Assembly: GCA_022822125.1 (NCBI GenBank)
Contig: JAJECF010000125.1
Location: forward strand, 1-12,317
Origin: Alphaproteobacteria bacterium
GTDB lineage: Bacteria; Pseudomonadota; Alphaproteobacteria; Bin95
Direction of reading: 5' to 3'
DNA: 12,317 nt
The notes under the pieces were generated by a model. The model saw only the letters and a program-made list of their open reading frames with translations, had not been told where the DNA came from and searched no databases. Position 1 is the first letter of the stretch. Every line of letters begins with the position of its first letter. The translations under genes were made by a program, and so were the position numbers. Positions 1 to 7,504 of the stretch are shown here, one piece after another.

Positions 1-1047
1 CCCGATCATCGGCAACCCCTCGCCAAGCGCCAGGGCCCTACTGGCAAACGAGTGTCTGAGGTCATGAATTCGCACGTTGGGCAGGTCGGCGCGGTCCCGG
101 ATGCGCCGCCAGGGATGCTGAAGATCGGTGAGATGGCTGCCTGCTTTCCGGCCGGCGATCACCCACGGATTGTCGTCGTCGCGGGGGAGGGACTCCAGAA
201 GCCGCACCGCCGAAGGCGCCAGCGGCACTGCCCTGCCGCCTGTTTTCGTGTCGGGCAGGTTCAACTCGCCGGCATCCAGGTCGACATGCTCCCAGCGCAG
301 CTTCTGGATCTCCGAAAGCCGGCAGCCGGTCAGCATCAGCAGGCGGATGGCCACGACCGCCGAGCGGGTCTCGGAGCCGTCCTTGAGGATGTCGTCAAGA
401 ACCGCGCCGAGGCGCTGGAACTCCTCGGCGCTCAGGAAGCGTTCGCGCTTCTCTTCCTTGAAGCGCTTGACGTGCAGACAGGGGTTCGAGCCGTCAGGGC
501 GCAGGCCCCACACCTCCGCCATGTTGAACATCTTCGAGAGCACCCCGAGGGTACGGTTGGCTTGGTAGGGTGTCTTGCGCATCGCATGATGCAGCTCGGC
601 GATGTCCTTTCTCTGGACCTCGGTCACCTTGCGGCTGCCGATCCTGGGATCGATGAAGAGTTCGACCGAACGCCGGTATTCATAGGCCGTGCTCTCCTTG
701 CAATGGTCGGGGACGTACTCGCTGAGAAACCGCTGTCCCAGCAACTTGACGGTTTCTGCCTTCCGGTCCGCGTCCCGCTGCATGGCGGGATCGACTCCCG
801 CCTTGGCTTCGGCAAGCAGCGCCATGGCGCGTTTGCGCGCAATCTCCGGGGTCATGGCCGTGACCGGGCCCAGGGTCATGCGGCGAAGCCGACCGCCGGC
901 GCGGAACTGGGTGACGAAATACTTGCGGCCGGACGCCCGGACCCGCATCCCGAACCCCGGCAGCTCCCGGTCCCAGTAGAAGCGGTCGGTTCCGTCGCAT
1001 TCGATGCTGTCGATGACCCGCTTGGTGATCTTGATCTGCGCCGGCAT
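1..1047 (-). CDS. Tyrosine-type site-specific integrase, 3' end beyond window
   Basis: Integrase that would insert and excise a mobile element by tyrosine-mediated strand exchange at a tRNA att site. The frame is open over 349 codons from the ATG at 1047 to the window edge. The N-terminal ~90 residues resemble the DUF4102 arm-binding domain of tRNA-targeting integrases (ELPGFGMRV at ~29-37). A core-binding helical region follows, then the catalytic domain with Arg243 (TGCRLSEI), beta-hairpin Lys268 (PDTKTGG) and His328-x-x-Arg331 (HDLRHSFAS). The late His/Trp and the nucleophilic Tyr would lie beyond base 1, so whether the gene is intact cannot be judged. The start is forced: a stop lies in frame at 1078-1080 and no other start codon lies between; GGGGA sits 6 bases upstream. 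Base composition is less G+C-rich than the genes from 1562 onward, which fits transfer. The att site at 1265-1309 lies directly behind it. Confidence 0.95.
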   Translation of the reverse strand, partial: MPAQIKITKRVIDSIECDGTDRFYWDRELPGFGMRVRASGRKYFVTQFRAGGRLRRMTLGPVTAMTPEIARKRAMALLAEAKAGVDPAMQRDADRKAETVKLLGQRFLSEYVPDHCKESTAYEYRRSVELFIDPRIGSRKVTEVQRKDIAELHHAMRKTPYQANRTLGVLSKMFNMAEVWGLRPDGSNPCLHVKRFKEEKRERFLSAEEFQRLGAVLDDILKDGSETRSAVVAIRLLMLTGCRLSEIQKLRWEHVDLDAGELNLPDTKTGGRAVPLAPSAVRLLESLPRDDDNPWVIAGRKAGSHLTDLQHPWRRIRDRADLPNVRIHDLRHSFASRALALGEGLPMIG

Positions 1048-1070
1048 GGCGATCCCCGAAACTGTCTCTG

Positions 1071-1112
1071 CTGGGAATCACTCTACCATACTGGGAATCG
1101 CATGGGAATCAC
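1071..1112. repeat. Three 11-base direct repeats upstream of the integrase
   Basis: The consensus (C/A)TGGGAATC(A/G)C occurs at 1071-1081, 1091-1101 and 1102-1112. The first two start 20 bases apart and the last two are adjacent. They lie between the integrase start and the att core. Inference: arm-type binding sites for the integrase or an excisionase, or operator repeats controlling int. The first copy overlaps the stop codon that closes the integrase frame upstream. Confidence 0.55.
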
Positions 1113-1264
1113 GAAAACTAAAATCGGTGACGGCGGATGCTTGCGATTGGCGAGCTTGGCAGCTCTTGAAATCCATCATAATACACTGTAATATAACACT
1201 ATTGTCTATAATCGGCGTTGAAAGACGTCAGGGGACAGGGAATGGCGAAATCAATCTAGGCAAA
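1113..1264. other. A+T-richer element-end spacer without a recognisable gene
   Basis: This stretch is clearly less G+C-rich than the rest of the window and holds no convincing coding frame. On the plus strand it has a promoter-like pair, TTGAAA at 1166-1171 and TAATAT at 1189-1194 with a 17-base spacer, and an isolated TATAAT at 1207-1212. These could drive transcription toward the tRNA remnant, or may be chance matches in A+T-rich DNA. No excisionase gene is visible. It probably forms the terminal, regulatory part of the integrated element. Confidence 0.4.
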
Positions 1265-1309
1265 CTCATAACCTGAAGGTCACAAGTTCAAATCCTGCCC
1301 CCGCAACCA
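1265..1309 (+). other. att site: 3' half of an initiator tRNA-fMet gene
   Basis: The segment starts at the anticodon loop CTCATAA (CAU anticodon) and runs through the variable region, T-loop TTCAAAT, acceptor strand CCCCGCA, discriminator A and encoded CCA. This matches from memory the 3' half of alphaproteobacterial tRNA-fMet, except for G-to-A changes at 1282 and 1285 that break T-stem pairing. No 5' half precedes it, so it is not a working tRNA gene. The last 24 bases (1286-1309) match fully and form a tRNA T-arm and acceptor end; they are the likely crossover core. The part to the left probably comes from the element's attP. The intact tRNA-fMet should lie at the other end of the element, left of the window. 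Confidence 0.85.
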
Positions 1310-1315
1310 CTGAAC

Positions 1316-1351
1316 GCCCTTGAAAACATTGATGTTTTCAAGGGCTTTTTT
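1316..1351 (+). terminator. Intrinsic terminator of the tRNA-fMet locus
   Basis: A perfect 12-bp stem, GCCCTTGAAAAC (1316-1327) with GTTTTCAAGGGC (1334-1345), encloses loop ATTGAT and is followed by six T residues at 1346-1351. It lies 6 bases beyond the encoded CCA, where a tRNA-fMet transcript would end. It is therefore probably original chromosome sequence and places the element on the left side. It would work only in the plus direction. Confidence 0.93.
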
Positions 1352-1413
1352 ATACCAACGGCCTCGACTATGGACTTATAAAGCGCGTCAAGCTTCACAT
1401 CGTCGCCCTGGCC

Positions 1414-1486
1414 CTCATCCCGAGTAGCGGAGGCTACGGCAGGGAGGGGACGCGCCATCGGTTCCGATCAACAACCGCTGATATCA
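1414..1486 (+). repeat. Dispersed composite repeat, copy A
   Basis: Two modules are joined: CTCATCCCGAGTAGCGG at 1414-1430, and a ~55-base module at 1432-1486 running from GGCTACGGCAGGGAGG to CCGCTGATATCA. The second module recurs at about 11109-11163 (plus) and 12136-12190 (minus). In this copy the first module is inverted relative to the second, compared with the other two copies. The rest of the 1352-1561 gap shows no gene. Confidence 0.75.
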
Positions 1487-1561
1487 CGGGGAAGCGAAAG
1501 ACAGGCTGTCAATATCGACCACCGGCATCGCCGGCGCGTCAATCGAAGCGTGGCGGCCCGT

Positions 1562-2014
1562 TCAGATTGCGGGACCGGCAGGTCTTCCGGTCGGGCAGCA
1601 GGCCGCCTGCCTGTCCTCTTCCGCCCTTGGACCGAGGGCATTGAAGAGCGCGTCGGTGTCGTCGGTGATCCGGTACCATTCCCAGCGCAGGCCCTGCGGC
1701 TCCGTCGCCCAGACCTTGTTCTGCGCAGCGTGGCAGCAGCGCGTCTCCTGCTCGATCAGATGGTCGATGCCGGCGGCCTCCAGGCGTTCCGTCGCAGCAT
1801 CCACATCCTCCTCGCGGAAGACCTCGACGCCCAGATGGTTGATGCGCTCGCCCGCCCCCGGACGCTCGAACAGCACGAGCTTGAGCGGCGGGTTGTCGAT
1901 GGCGAAATTGGCGTAGCCCGGCTTGCGCTTGTGAACCGGCGCATCGAACATCTTCGAATAGAAATCGATGGCTTGCTCCAGATCGTCCACATTGAGGGCG
2001 AGTTGCAGGCGCAT
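1562..2014 (-). CDS. arsI: ArsI/CadI-family VOC metalloenzyme (C-As lyase-like)
   Basis: Glyoxalase/VOC-fold protein of 150 residues in the ArsI/CadI family. ArsI enzymes are Fe(II)-dependent dioxygenases that cleave the C-As bond of trivalent organoarsenicals; CadI is a cadmium-induced relative. Family marks are QLALNVDDLEQAIDFYS at 4-20, KRKPGYANFAI at 29-39, NHLGVEV with metal ligand His60, the vicinal Cys93-Cys94 pair and the likely ligand Glu112 (RWEWY). A second Cys pair lies in the tail (139-140). The ATG at 2014 is favoured because it matches the family N-terminus and has AAGGAG 6 bases upstream; that Shine-Dalgarno overlaps the arsR stop (TGAAGGAG). It lies 11 bases after arsR and is presumably repressed by it. 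The substrate (organoarsenical or metal) cannot be fixed from sequence alone. Confidence 0.9.
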   Translation of the reverse strand: MRLQLALNVDDLEQAIDFYSKMFDAPVHKRKPGYANFAIDNPPLKLVLFERPGAGERINHLGVEVFREEDVDAATERLEAAGIDHLIEQETRCCHAAQNKVWATEPQGLRWEWYRITDDTDALFNALGPRAEEDRQAACCPTGRPAGPAI

Positions 2015-2025
2015 GTCAGTCTCCT

Positions 2026-2337
2026 TCAGGGTCCGGACGCCGGCGGCGGGCAGGCGCCCCGGCAGCAATTCTCGGTCAGGAACCGCAGCAGCGCTTCCAT
2101 ATGCGGGAAGTCGGCGGCATAGACGAGCTCGCGGCCCTTGCGCGCGCGCCGCAGCATGCCGGCCTCCTTCAGCGCTTTCAGATGGAAGGAGAGCGTCGCC
2201 GCCGGAATATCGAGAGCGCCCGCAATCGCGCCCGCAGACAGGCCTTCCGGCCCCCGCTCCACCAGCAGGCGGAACACGTCGAGGCGGGTCTCCTGCGCCA
2301 ATGCGCCCAGGGCGGCGATTGCGGCATTGTTTTCCAT
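2026..2337 (-). CDS. arsR: ArsR/SmtB-family arsenic-responsive repressor
   Basis: A 103-residue winged-helix repressor. It opens with an ALAQETRLDVFRLL helix (~13-26), followed by a recognition-helix region (IPAATLSFHLKALKEAGML, ~44-62) and the wing (RRARKGRELVYA). The metal site is probably C-terminal: Cys91-Cys92 and Cys96 (ENCCRGAC). That resembles ArsR proteins that bind As(III) through C-terminal cysteines, rather than the E. coli ELCVCDL type. It heads the arsR-arsI pair and would repress itself and arsI until arsenite or methylarsenite binds. The start ATG at 2337 gives the usual family length; only a weak GGA precedes it. It follows the methyltransferase by 30 bases, so read-through from that gene is possible. 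Confidence 0.93.
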   Translation of the reverse strand: MENNAAIAALGALAQETRLDVFRLLVERGPEGLSAGAIAGALDIPAATLSFHLKALKEAGMLRRARKGRELVYAADFPHMEALLRFLTENCCRGACPPPASGP

Positions 2338-2345
2338 GTTTCCAA

Positions 2346-2360
2346 CATAGTCGAAATATG
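2346..2360. promoter_or_regulatory. Candidate ArsR operator
   Basis: On the minus strand CATATTTCGACTATG is a small inverted repeat (CATA, 7 bases, TATG), with a looser dyad TTTCGAC-TAT-GTTGGAAA around it. It lies 8 bases upstream of the arsR start and just past the methyltransferase stop, where an autorepressor would bind. No clear -35/-10 pair could be assigned. Confidence 0.35.
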
Positions 2361-2367
2361 GAGCCGG

Positions 2368-3270
2368 TCAAGCGGCGCGAGGCGAAAAATCCCCGGGGGC
2401 GGGAGCGGGACGCCCCGCTTCATGGAGTTGCGGGCCGGCGAAGGCGATGCGGCGGGCCATGACGCGGACGGCTTCGGGATTGCTGTCCACCAGCACGGCG
2501 CGGCGGCCGTTGCGGATGGCCGCCTCGCCCGTCGTGCCGCTGCCGGCGAAAAAGTCGAGCACACGCTCGCCCGGATTGGAATGGACCCGAACGATCCGGT
2601 TCAGGATGGCGACCGGCTTCTGCGTCGGATAGCCGGTCTTCTCCCTGCCGTTCGGGCTCACGATGGTCTGCCACCACACATCCGTCGGCGTCTTGCCGCG
2701 CGCCGCCTTCTCCGGCCCGACAAGGCCCGGCGCCATATAGGGGATGCGGTCTATGTCGTCATAGCGGTAGGTGTAGTTGTCCGGGTCCTTCGCATACCAG
2801 AGGATGTTGTCATGCTTGGCGGACCAGCGCCGCTTCGACCGCGCGCCGTAGTCATAGGCCCAGACGATTTCGTTGATGAAGCTCCCGCGCCCGAAGATCT
2901 GATCCAGCAGCACCTTGCAGTAATGCGATTCGCGGTAGTCGATATGGAGGAAGAAGGAGCCCGTCGGAGACAGCAGGCGGTGCGCCTCCCGCAGCCGGGG
3001 CTCGATGAAGGCCATGAAGTCGTCGAAGGCGTCGTTCCAGGAAGACGCGCCGAGGCGGACCGTGCGGTAGCGCTTGCCCTGGAAGCCCGTCCTGTCGCCC
3101 TCATCGTCGCGGATCGTGCGGAGCCGCGTGCGCGTCTGAGCGCGGCCGGTGTTGAAGGGCGGGTCGATATAGATGAGGTCGAACGCGCCGTCCTCGAAAC
3201 GGGAGAGCACGTCCAGATTGTCGCCCAGATGGATTTCGAGCCCGGGTGATGCGCCGTCGCGGGCCGTCAT
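2368..3270 (-). CDS. Orphan beta-class DNA methyltransferase (N6-A or N4-C)
   Basis: A 300-residue SAM-dependent DNA amino-methyltransferase of the N6/N4 family. Catalytic motif IV DPPFNTG (36-42) comes first and the SAM-binding motif I LDFFAGSGTTGEAA (238-251) near the C-terminus, which is the beta-class order. TGYPTQKPVAILNRI ahead of motif I is typical of the family. DPPF is compatible with adenine or cytosine-N4 methylation. No restriction endonuclease or specificity subunit is visible, so it looks like an orphan. CcrM enzymes share the class but are usually longer with an extra C-terminal domain; that is not evident here. The ATG at 3270 overlaps the stop of the upstream amidohydrolase gene as ATGA, implying translational coupling. 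The recognition sequence cannot be read from the protein. Confidence 0.9.
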   Translation of the reverse strand: MTARDGASPGLEIHLGDNLDVLSRFEDGAFDLIYIDPPFNTGRAQTRTRLRTIRDDEGDRTGFQGKRYRTVRLGASSWNDAFDDFMAFIEPRLREAHRLLSPTGSFFLHIDYRESHYCKVLLDQIFGRGSFINEIVWAYDYGARSKRRWSAKHDNILWYAKDPDNYTYRYDDIDRIPYMAPGLVGPEKAARGKTPTDVWWQTIVSPNGREKTGYPTQKPVAILNRIVRVHSNPGERVLDFFAGSGTTGEAAIRNGRRAVLVDSNPEAVRVMARRIAFAGPQLHEAGRPAPAPGDFSPRAA

Positions 3271-4967
3271 GCCGCCCGGGCCAGCCGGCCGGGCAGCGCG
3301 CCGGTCGCCTCGCCCTCCTCGAATGTGACCTCGCCGGCGCAGACCGTCGCCCGGTATCCTTCCGCGTGCTGCACCAGCCGCCGCCCGCCGGCCGGCAGGT
3401 CGTGGACCATGACCGGGGGCCGCACCCGCAGCCGGTCGAAATCGATGACATTGATGTCCGCGCGCAGCCCCGGCTCCAGCCGGCCCCGGTCGCTGAAGCC
3501 GTATAGGGCCGCGGTATCCGCCGTCTGCGCCTTCACCAGCCAGGGCAGCGGGAAGCCCGGCCCCCGATGCCTGTCCCGGCCCCAATGGGTCAGCACATAG
3601 GTCGGGATGCTGGCGTCGGAGATCAGCCCGCAATGCGCGCCGCCGTCGCCGAGGCCGAGCACGGTGCGCGGATGGTCCATCATCCGGCGGATGTCCCGGT
3701 GGTCGAGGCGGCTGTAATTCACGAAGGGGAAGAAGATCAGCTCCCGCCCCTCGCGCTCCAGCATCCGGTCCAGCACCAGTTCGCGCGGGTCGAGGCCCCT
3801 GCGCTCCGCCTCGGCCAGCACCGAGCTTTCGGGCGCCGGCTCGTAGTCGGGCGGGTCGCCGAGCGTAAACATCTTGTGGAAGCCGCCGGTCACATCCTGC
3901 ATCAGCCGGCTGCGGTGGTTGCGGCGCTGGCCGAGCAGGCGCGCGCGGAACTCCGGCCGGCGGAGGATGGCCACGCGCTCCGCCAGCGGCAGATGCGCGA
4001 TCTCCCGGTAGGCGGGCATGGTGGAGAAGGGGTGCAGCGAGGCGGAGAGGCCGAGCATCAGCCCGACCGGCCGCGCCGCCACCTGCGCGTGCAGCGCCAC
4101 GCCGTCGGCAGCGGCCTCCTCCAGATAGCCGAGCACGCGCGCCCACTGGTCCGGGCGCTCGTCGCGCTGGACCACGGTGAGCCAGCTGCGCCCGTTCGCG
4201 CGCTCCGCCATGCGGCGCAGCAGGCCGAGTTCGTATTCCTCCTCGTCAAGGTCGGAAATCCAGCCGATGGTGCGTCCGCCGACTGCGCCCACGGCGTCGG
4301 CCAGCCCCAGCAATTCGCGTTCCTCGGCGAAGGCGCCGGGCACGCGGTCGCCGTCGGCGGTCAGATGCGCGATGGTGCGCGTGGTGGTGAAGCCGCGCCC
4401 GCCCGCGTCCAGCGCCTCGCGGACGATTGCCGCCATGACGCGGACATCGTCCTCGGTCGCCGGCTCGTTGGCGATGCCGCGTTCACCCATCGCATAGGCC
4501 CGGACGGCGCAATGCGGCACCTGCGCGGCAATGTCGATGGCGCGCGGGCGCGCCTCCAGCGCGTCGAGATATTCGGGGAAGGTCTCCCACTCCCAGGTGA
4601 GGCCCTCGGCGAGCGCCGCGCCCGGAATGTCCTCCACGCCCTCCATCATGCGGATCAGCGCATGATGCGCGTCGGGCCGCGCCGGCGCGAAGCCGACGCC
4701 GCAATTGCCCATCACCACCGTGGTGACGCCGTGCCAGCTCGACGGCGCGAGCTCGCTGTCCCAGGTCGCCTGGCCGTCATAATGGGTGTGGACATCGACG
4801 AAGCCGGGCGTCACCAGCGCGCCTCCGGCGTCCAGTTCGCGCCGGCCGGGCCCGGCCTTGCCGCCGGCCTGCAGGATGCGCCCGTCCTCGACCGCAATAT
4901 CGCCGGCAAAGGGCTCGCCTCCGGTCCCGTCGATGATCGTGCCGCCGCGAATGACCAGATCGTGCAT
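3267..4967 (-). CDS. N-acyl-D-amino-acid deacylase-like amidohydrolase
   Basis: A 566-residue member of the amidohydrolase superfamily, D-aminoacylase subgroup (amidohydrolase family 3). It has the N-terminal beta-sandwich start ([13 protein letters not shown], 4-16), the metal motif HTHYDGQ (His60, His62) and MGNCGVG with Cys89. The spacing from the first His to the Cys (29 residues) equals that of the classic D-aminoacylase metal site (H67 to C96). [10 protein letters not shown] near residue 440 supplies the catalytic Asp. Family members hydrolyse N-acyl-D-amino acids or related amides; many long relatives like this one have unknown substrates. No signal peptide is seen, so it is probably cytoplasmic. 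It lies 15 bases after the threonine aldolase gene and ends overlapping the methyltransferase start. The class is firm, the substrate unknown. Confidence 0.9.
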   Translation of the reverse strand: MHDLVIRGGTIIDGTGGEPFAGDIAVEDGRILQAGGKAGPGRRELDAGGALVTPGFVDVHTHYDGQATWDSELAPSSWHGVTTVVMGNCGVGFAPARPDAHHALIRMMEGVEDIPGAALAEGLTWEWETFPEYLDALEARPRAIDIAAQVPHCAVRAYAMGERGIANEPATEDDVRVMAAIVREALDAGGRGFTTTRTIAHLTADGDRVPGAFAEERELLGLADAVGAVGGRTIGWISDLDEEEYELGLLRRMAERANGRSWLTVVQRDERPDQWARVLGYLEEAAADGVALHAQVAARPVGLMLGLSASLHPFSTMPAYREIAHLPLAERVAILRRPEFRARLLGQRRNHRSRLMQDVTGGFHKMFTLGDPPDYEPAPESSVLAEAERRGLDPRELVLDRMLEREGRELIFFPFVNYSRLDHRDIRRMMDHPRTVLGLGDGGAHCGLISDASIPTYVLTHWGRDRHRGPGFPLPWLVKAQTADTAALYGFSDRGRLEPGLRADINVIDFDRLRVRPPVMVHDLPAGGRRLVQHAEGYRATVCAGEVTFEEGEATGALPGRLARAA

Positions 4968-4982
4968 GGGGCTCCGCCTCCG

Positions 4983-5987
4983 TCAGTTGTAGAACGCCTC
5001 GAAGGCCGCGCCGACGCGCTCGACATCGCCCGGCTCGATATCCCTGTGCATCACCAGCCGCGTCATCGGGCCGGGCGTTGCGATGACGATATTGCGCGCC
5101 TCCAGATGCCGCTTGAGCTCGGCCCCGCCCGGCAGGCCGGCATAGACCATGTTGGTGGACACGCGCTGCACTTCCACCACCGGCGCAAGGCGCTTGCCCA
5201 GCGCGGCGGCAAGCTCGTGATCGTCGGCCAGCCGCTCGACATGGGCGTCGAGCGCATGCAGGCCGGCGGCCGCCAGCACGCCGGACTGGCGCATGCCGCC
5301 GCCCAGCATCTTCCTCGCCCGGCGCGCGCGGGCGATGAACGCCTCGTCGCCGGCGAGCACCGTGCCGGCCGGCGCGCCCAGGCCCTTGGAGAGGCAGAGC
5401 GAAACGGAATCCACTCCCGCCGCCACCGAGGCCGGCGTCCTGCCGGTCGCAATGGCGGCGTTCAGCAGGCGCGCGCCGTCGAGATGGACCCTGAGCCCGT
5501 GCTCGCGGGCAAGCGCGGCGACCTCTTCCATGTAGCCGTCGGGCAGCACGCGGCCGAGCGTGGTGTTCTCCACCGCAATCAGCCGCAGCACCGGGCGGTG
5601 GAAGTCCTCCGGGCGGATCGCGGCCCGGAGCCGGTCCGGCGCTACCGTGCCGTCCTCCTCCACGGGAAGCGTGATCGGCACGATGGAGCCCACCACGGCG
5701 GCCCCGCCCGCCTCCGAGGCGACCGTGTGGTAGCTCTCGCCGGTAAGATAGGCTTCGCCGCGCCCGCAATGGCTCATCAGCGCCGTCAGGTTGGACTGCG
5801 TGCCGGAGGGCAGGAACAGTCCCGCCTCCAGTCCCAGCATGTCGGCCACGCGCGCTTCCAGCCGGGCGACGGTCGGGTCCTCGCCATGCACGTCGTCGCC
5901 GACCTCCGCCTCCGCCATGATCCGGCGCATGGCCGGCGTCGGCAGGGTGACGGTGTCGCTGCGCAGGTCGATCCGGCGGTTGGCCAT
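4983..5987 (-). CDS. ltaE: Low-specificity L-threonine aldolase
   Basis: PLP-dependent fold-type I enzyme of 334 residues that splits L-threonine or L-allo-threonine into glycine and acetaldehyde. Seen directly: IDLRSDTVTLPTPAM at 6-20, GDDVHGEDPT at 30-39, the PLP-contacting HLDGARLLNAA (Asp170, Arg173) and the Schiff-base Lys201 in SLCLSKGLGAPAG. Length is normal for the family. The ATG at 5987 best fits the usual N-terminus. The ATG at 6002, five codons upstream, is also plausible: it makes a TGACATG junction with the trmFO stop and has GAGG 9 bases upstream. It sits second in the minus-strand block, between trmFO and the amidohydrolase, suggesting a shared transcript and perhaps amino-acid turnover. 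Confidence 0.94.
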   Translation of the reverse strand: MANRRIDLRSDTVTLPTPAMRRIMAEAEVGDDVHGEDPTVARLEARVADMLGLEAGLFLPSGTQSNLTALMSHCGRGEAYLTGESYHTVASEAGGAAVVGSIVPITLPVEEDGTVAPDRLRAAIRPEDFHRPVLRLIAVENTTLGRVLPDGYMEEVAALAREHGLRVHLDGARLLNAAIATGRTPASVAAGVDSVSLCLSKGLGAPAGTVLAGDEAFIARARRARKMLGGGMRQSGVLAAAGLHALDAHVERLADDHELAAALGKRLAPVVEVQRVSTNMVYAGLPGGAELKRHLEARNIVIATPGPMTRLVMHRDIEPGDVERVGAAFEAFYN

Positions 5988-6003
5988 GCCGTTTCCGTCC
6001 ATG

Positions 6004-7344
6004 TCAGGCAGCCTCGCGGCGGCCGAGCCAGCGGTCGAGATCGGCGAGCGCGCGGGCCGCTTGCGCACGCTTGCGTTCGCGGCCCCGATGCCGCCCGTCG
6101 AGCGGCGGGAAGAGGCCGAAATTGATGTTCATGGGCTGGTAGGCGCCGGCCGAGGCGGGCCGCGGCCCGGTGACATGGCCGAGCAGCGCGCCGAAGGCCG
6201 TCGTGGCCGGAGGCAGTTCGGCGTCGCCCGCGGCGAAGCGCCCGGCAAGCAGTCCCAGCGCCGCGCTCTCGACATAGCCCTCGACGCCCGCGATCTGGCC
6301 GGCGAAGCGCAGATGCGGCGCGGCCTTCAGGCGCAATTGCCCGTCCAGCAGCGCCGGCGCGTCGATGAAGCTGTTGCGGTGGATGCCCCCGAGCCTCGCA
6401 AAGCGCGCGGTTTCGAGGCCGGAGATCATGCGGAAGACGCGCGTCTGCTCCGCATGGCGCAGCTTGGTCTGGAAGCCGACGATGTTGTAGAGTGTGCCGA
6501 GCGCATTGTCGCGGCGAAGCTGCACCACGGCATGGGGCCGTTTGCCGGTGCGCGGGTCGGTCAGGCCCACCGGCTTCATCGGGCCGAAGCGCAGCGTCTC
6601 GGGTCCGCGCGCCGCCATCACCTCCACCGGCAGGCAACCCTCGAACCAGGGCGTGAGCGCCTCCCATTCCCTGAACTCGATCCGGTCCGCCTCCAGCAGC
6701 GCTTCCACGAAGGCCTCGTAACCGGCCTCGTCGAGCGGGCAGTTGATGTAGTCGGCCCCGCTGCCCGCCGGCCCCGGCTTGTCGTAGCGGGACTGGAACC
6801 AGGCGGTCTCGAGGTCGATGGACTCGGCATAGACGATGGGCGCGATGGCGTCGAAGAAGGCCAGCGCCTCGCGCCCCGTCAGCTTCCGGATTGCGTCCGC
6901 AAGCGCGCCGTCGGTGAGCGGCCCGGTTGCGACGATGGCGGCGCCCGACTCAGGCAGCCGGTCGATCCGCCGGCGCTCTATCCGGATGAGCGGTTCGGCT
7001 TCCAGCGCGGTGGTGACGGCGTCGGCGAAGGCCTCGCGATCCACGGCGAGCGCGCCGCCGGCGGGCAGGCGCGTCCGGTCGGCGCAGGCCATGACGAGCG
7101 AGCCCGCCCGGCGCATCTCCTCATGCAGCAGCCCGACAGCATTGTGCTCGGCGTCGTCGGAACGGAAGGAGTTGGAGCAGACCAGCTCCGCAAACTTCCG
7201 CGTCTTGTGCGCCGCCGTCGGCGTTTCGGGGCGCATCTCGAAGAGCGCCGAGCGCACCCCGCGCCGCGCTAGCTGCCAGCAGGCCTCGGCCCCGGCGAGT
7301 CCGCCGCCGATAACCTGGACCGGGTTGTCCGTGAAAGGCGTCAT
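6004..7344 (-). CDS. trmFO: TrmFO, folate/FAD-dependent tRNA (uracil-54-C5) methyltransferase
   Basis: Forms ribothymidine at position 54 of the tRNA T-loop, using methylene-tetrahydrofolate as methyl donor and FADH2 as reductant. The 446-residue protein has the N-terminal FAD dinucleotide motif [12 protein letters not shown] (11-22), the conserved Cys56 in [10 protein letters not shown], Cys237 in [11 protein letters not shown] (the pair matching C53 and C226 of the Bacillus enzyme), [10 protein letters not shown], and a GIHRNSFID block. Length is typical. The ATG at 7344 matches the family start; upstream lies only AAGG. It is the first gene of the leftward block, with ltaE beginning about one base (or 16 bases) after its stop. 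It is divergent from the propeller gene. Cytoplasmic housekeeping function; confident. Confidence 0.97.
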   Translation of the reverse strand: MTPFTDNPVQVIGGGLAGAEACWQLARRGVRSALFEMRPETPTAAHKTRKFAELVCSNSFRSDDAEHNAVGLLHEEMRRAGSLVMACADRTRLPAGGALAVDREAFADAVTTALEAEPLIRIERRRIDRLPESGAAIVATGPLTDGALADAIRKLTGREALAFFDAIAPIVYAESIDLETAWFQSRYDKPGPAGSGADYINCPLDEAGYEAFVEALLEADRIEFREWEALTPWFEGCLPVEVMAARGPETLRFGPMKPVGLTDPRTGKRPHAVVQLRRDNALGTLYNIVGFQTKLRHAEQTRVFRMISGLETARFARLGGIHRNSFIDAPALLDGQLRLKAAPHLRFAGQIAGVEGYVESAALGLLAGRFAAGDAELPPATTAFGALLGHVTGPRPASAGAYQPMNINFGLFPPLDGRHRGRERKRAQAARALADLDRWLGRREAA

Positions 7345-7504
7345 GAGGGCCTTATACCCCGGCCCCGCCGCTTCCTGCCAGCGGCCCCGGCAGCGCCGTC
7401 AAGGAGCGGAACCCTTTCGGCGGACGGCTTCATGCGGCAGCGGCCTTCTATCATCCGGTGCGCGGGGATAGACTGCGCGGCCTCAAGCCAGGAGGGAGCG
7501 CATC
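7345..7504. promoter_or_regulatory. Divergent intergenic region with ribosome binding site for the propeller gene
   Basis: The space between the divergent trmFO and propeller genes must hold promoters in both directions. The only strong signal is AGGAGG at 7490-7495, nine bases before the ATG at 7505. Candidate -10 elements are weak: TAGACT at 7469-7474 on the plus strand and TATAAG (7356-7351) on the minus strand. The latter would give trmFO an almost leaderless message. No clear operator is visible. Confidence 0.4.

Noticed and set aside
52..1191. Long plus-strand open frame opposite the integrase
   Set aside because: It is antisense to a frame with clear integrase motifs and its translation resembles no protein family; high G+C makes such open shadows common.
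1265..1309. Functional tRNA gene
   Set aside because: The D-arm, 5' acceptor strand and 5' anticodon stem are missing and the T-stem is broken at two pairs; it is an att remnant.
1522..1534. Hairpin CCGGC-ATC-GCCGG after arsI as terminator
   Set aside because: Only a 5-bp stem and no T-run in the transcribed direction.
1562..2371. Longer ArsI reading frame starting at 2371
   Set aside because: The extra N-terminus is arsR read in another frame; the start at 2014 has a good Shine-Dalgarno and matches the family.
2368..4146. Longer methyltransferase frame starting at 4146
   Set aside because: The upstream part is amidohydrolase sequence in another frame; the ATG at 3270 gives a normal N-terminus.
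3567..6125. 852-codon plus-strand open frame
   Set aside because: It spans three well-supported minus-strand genes; the product is a His/Arg/Ala-rich low-complexity string without domains.
5791..7272. 493-codon plus-strand open frame opposite ltaE and trmFO
   Set aside because: Shadow of trmFO, whose FAD motif and conserved Cys residues are on the other strand.
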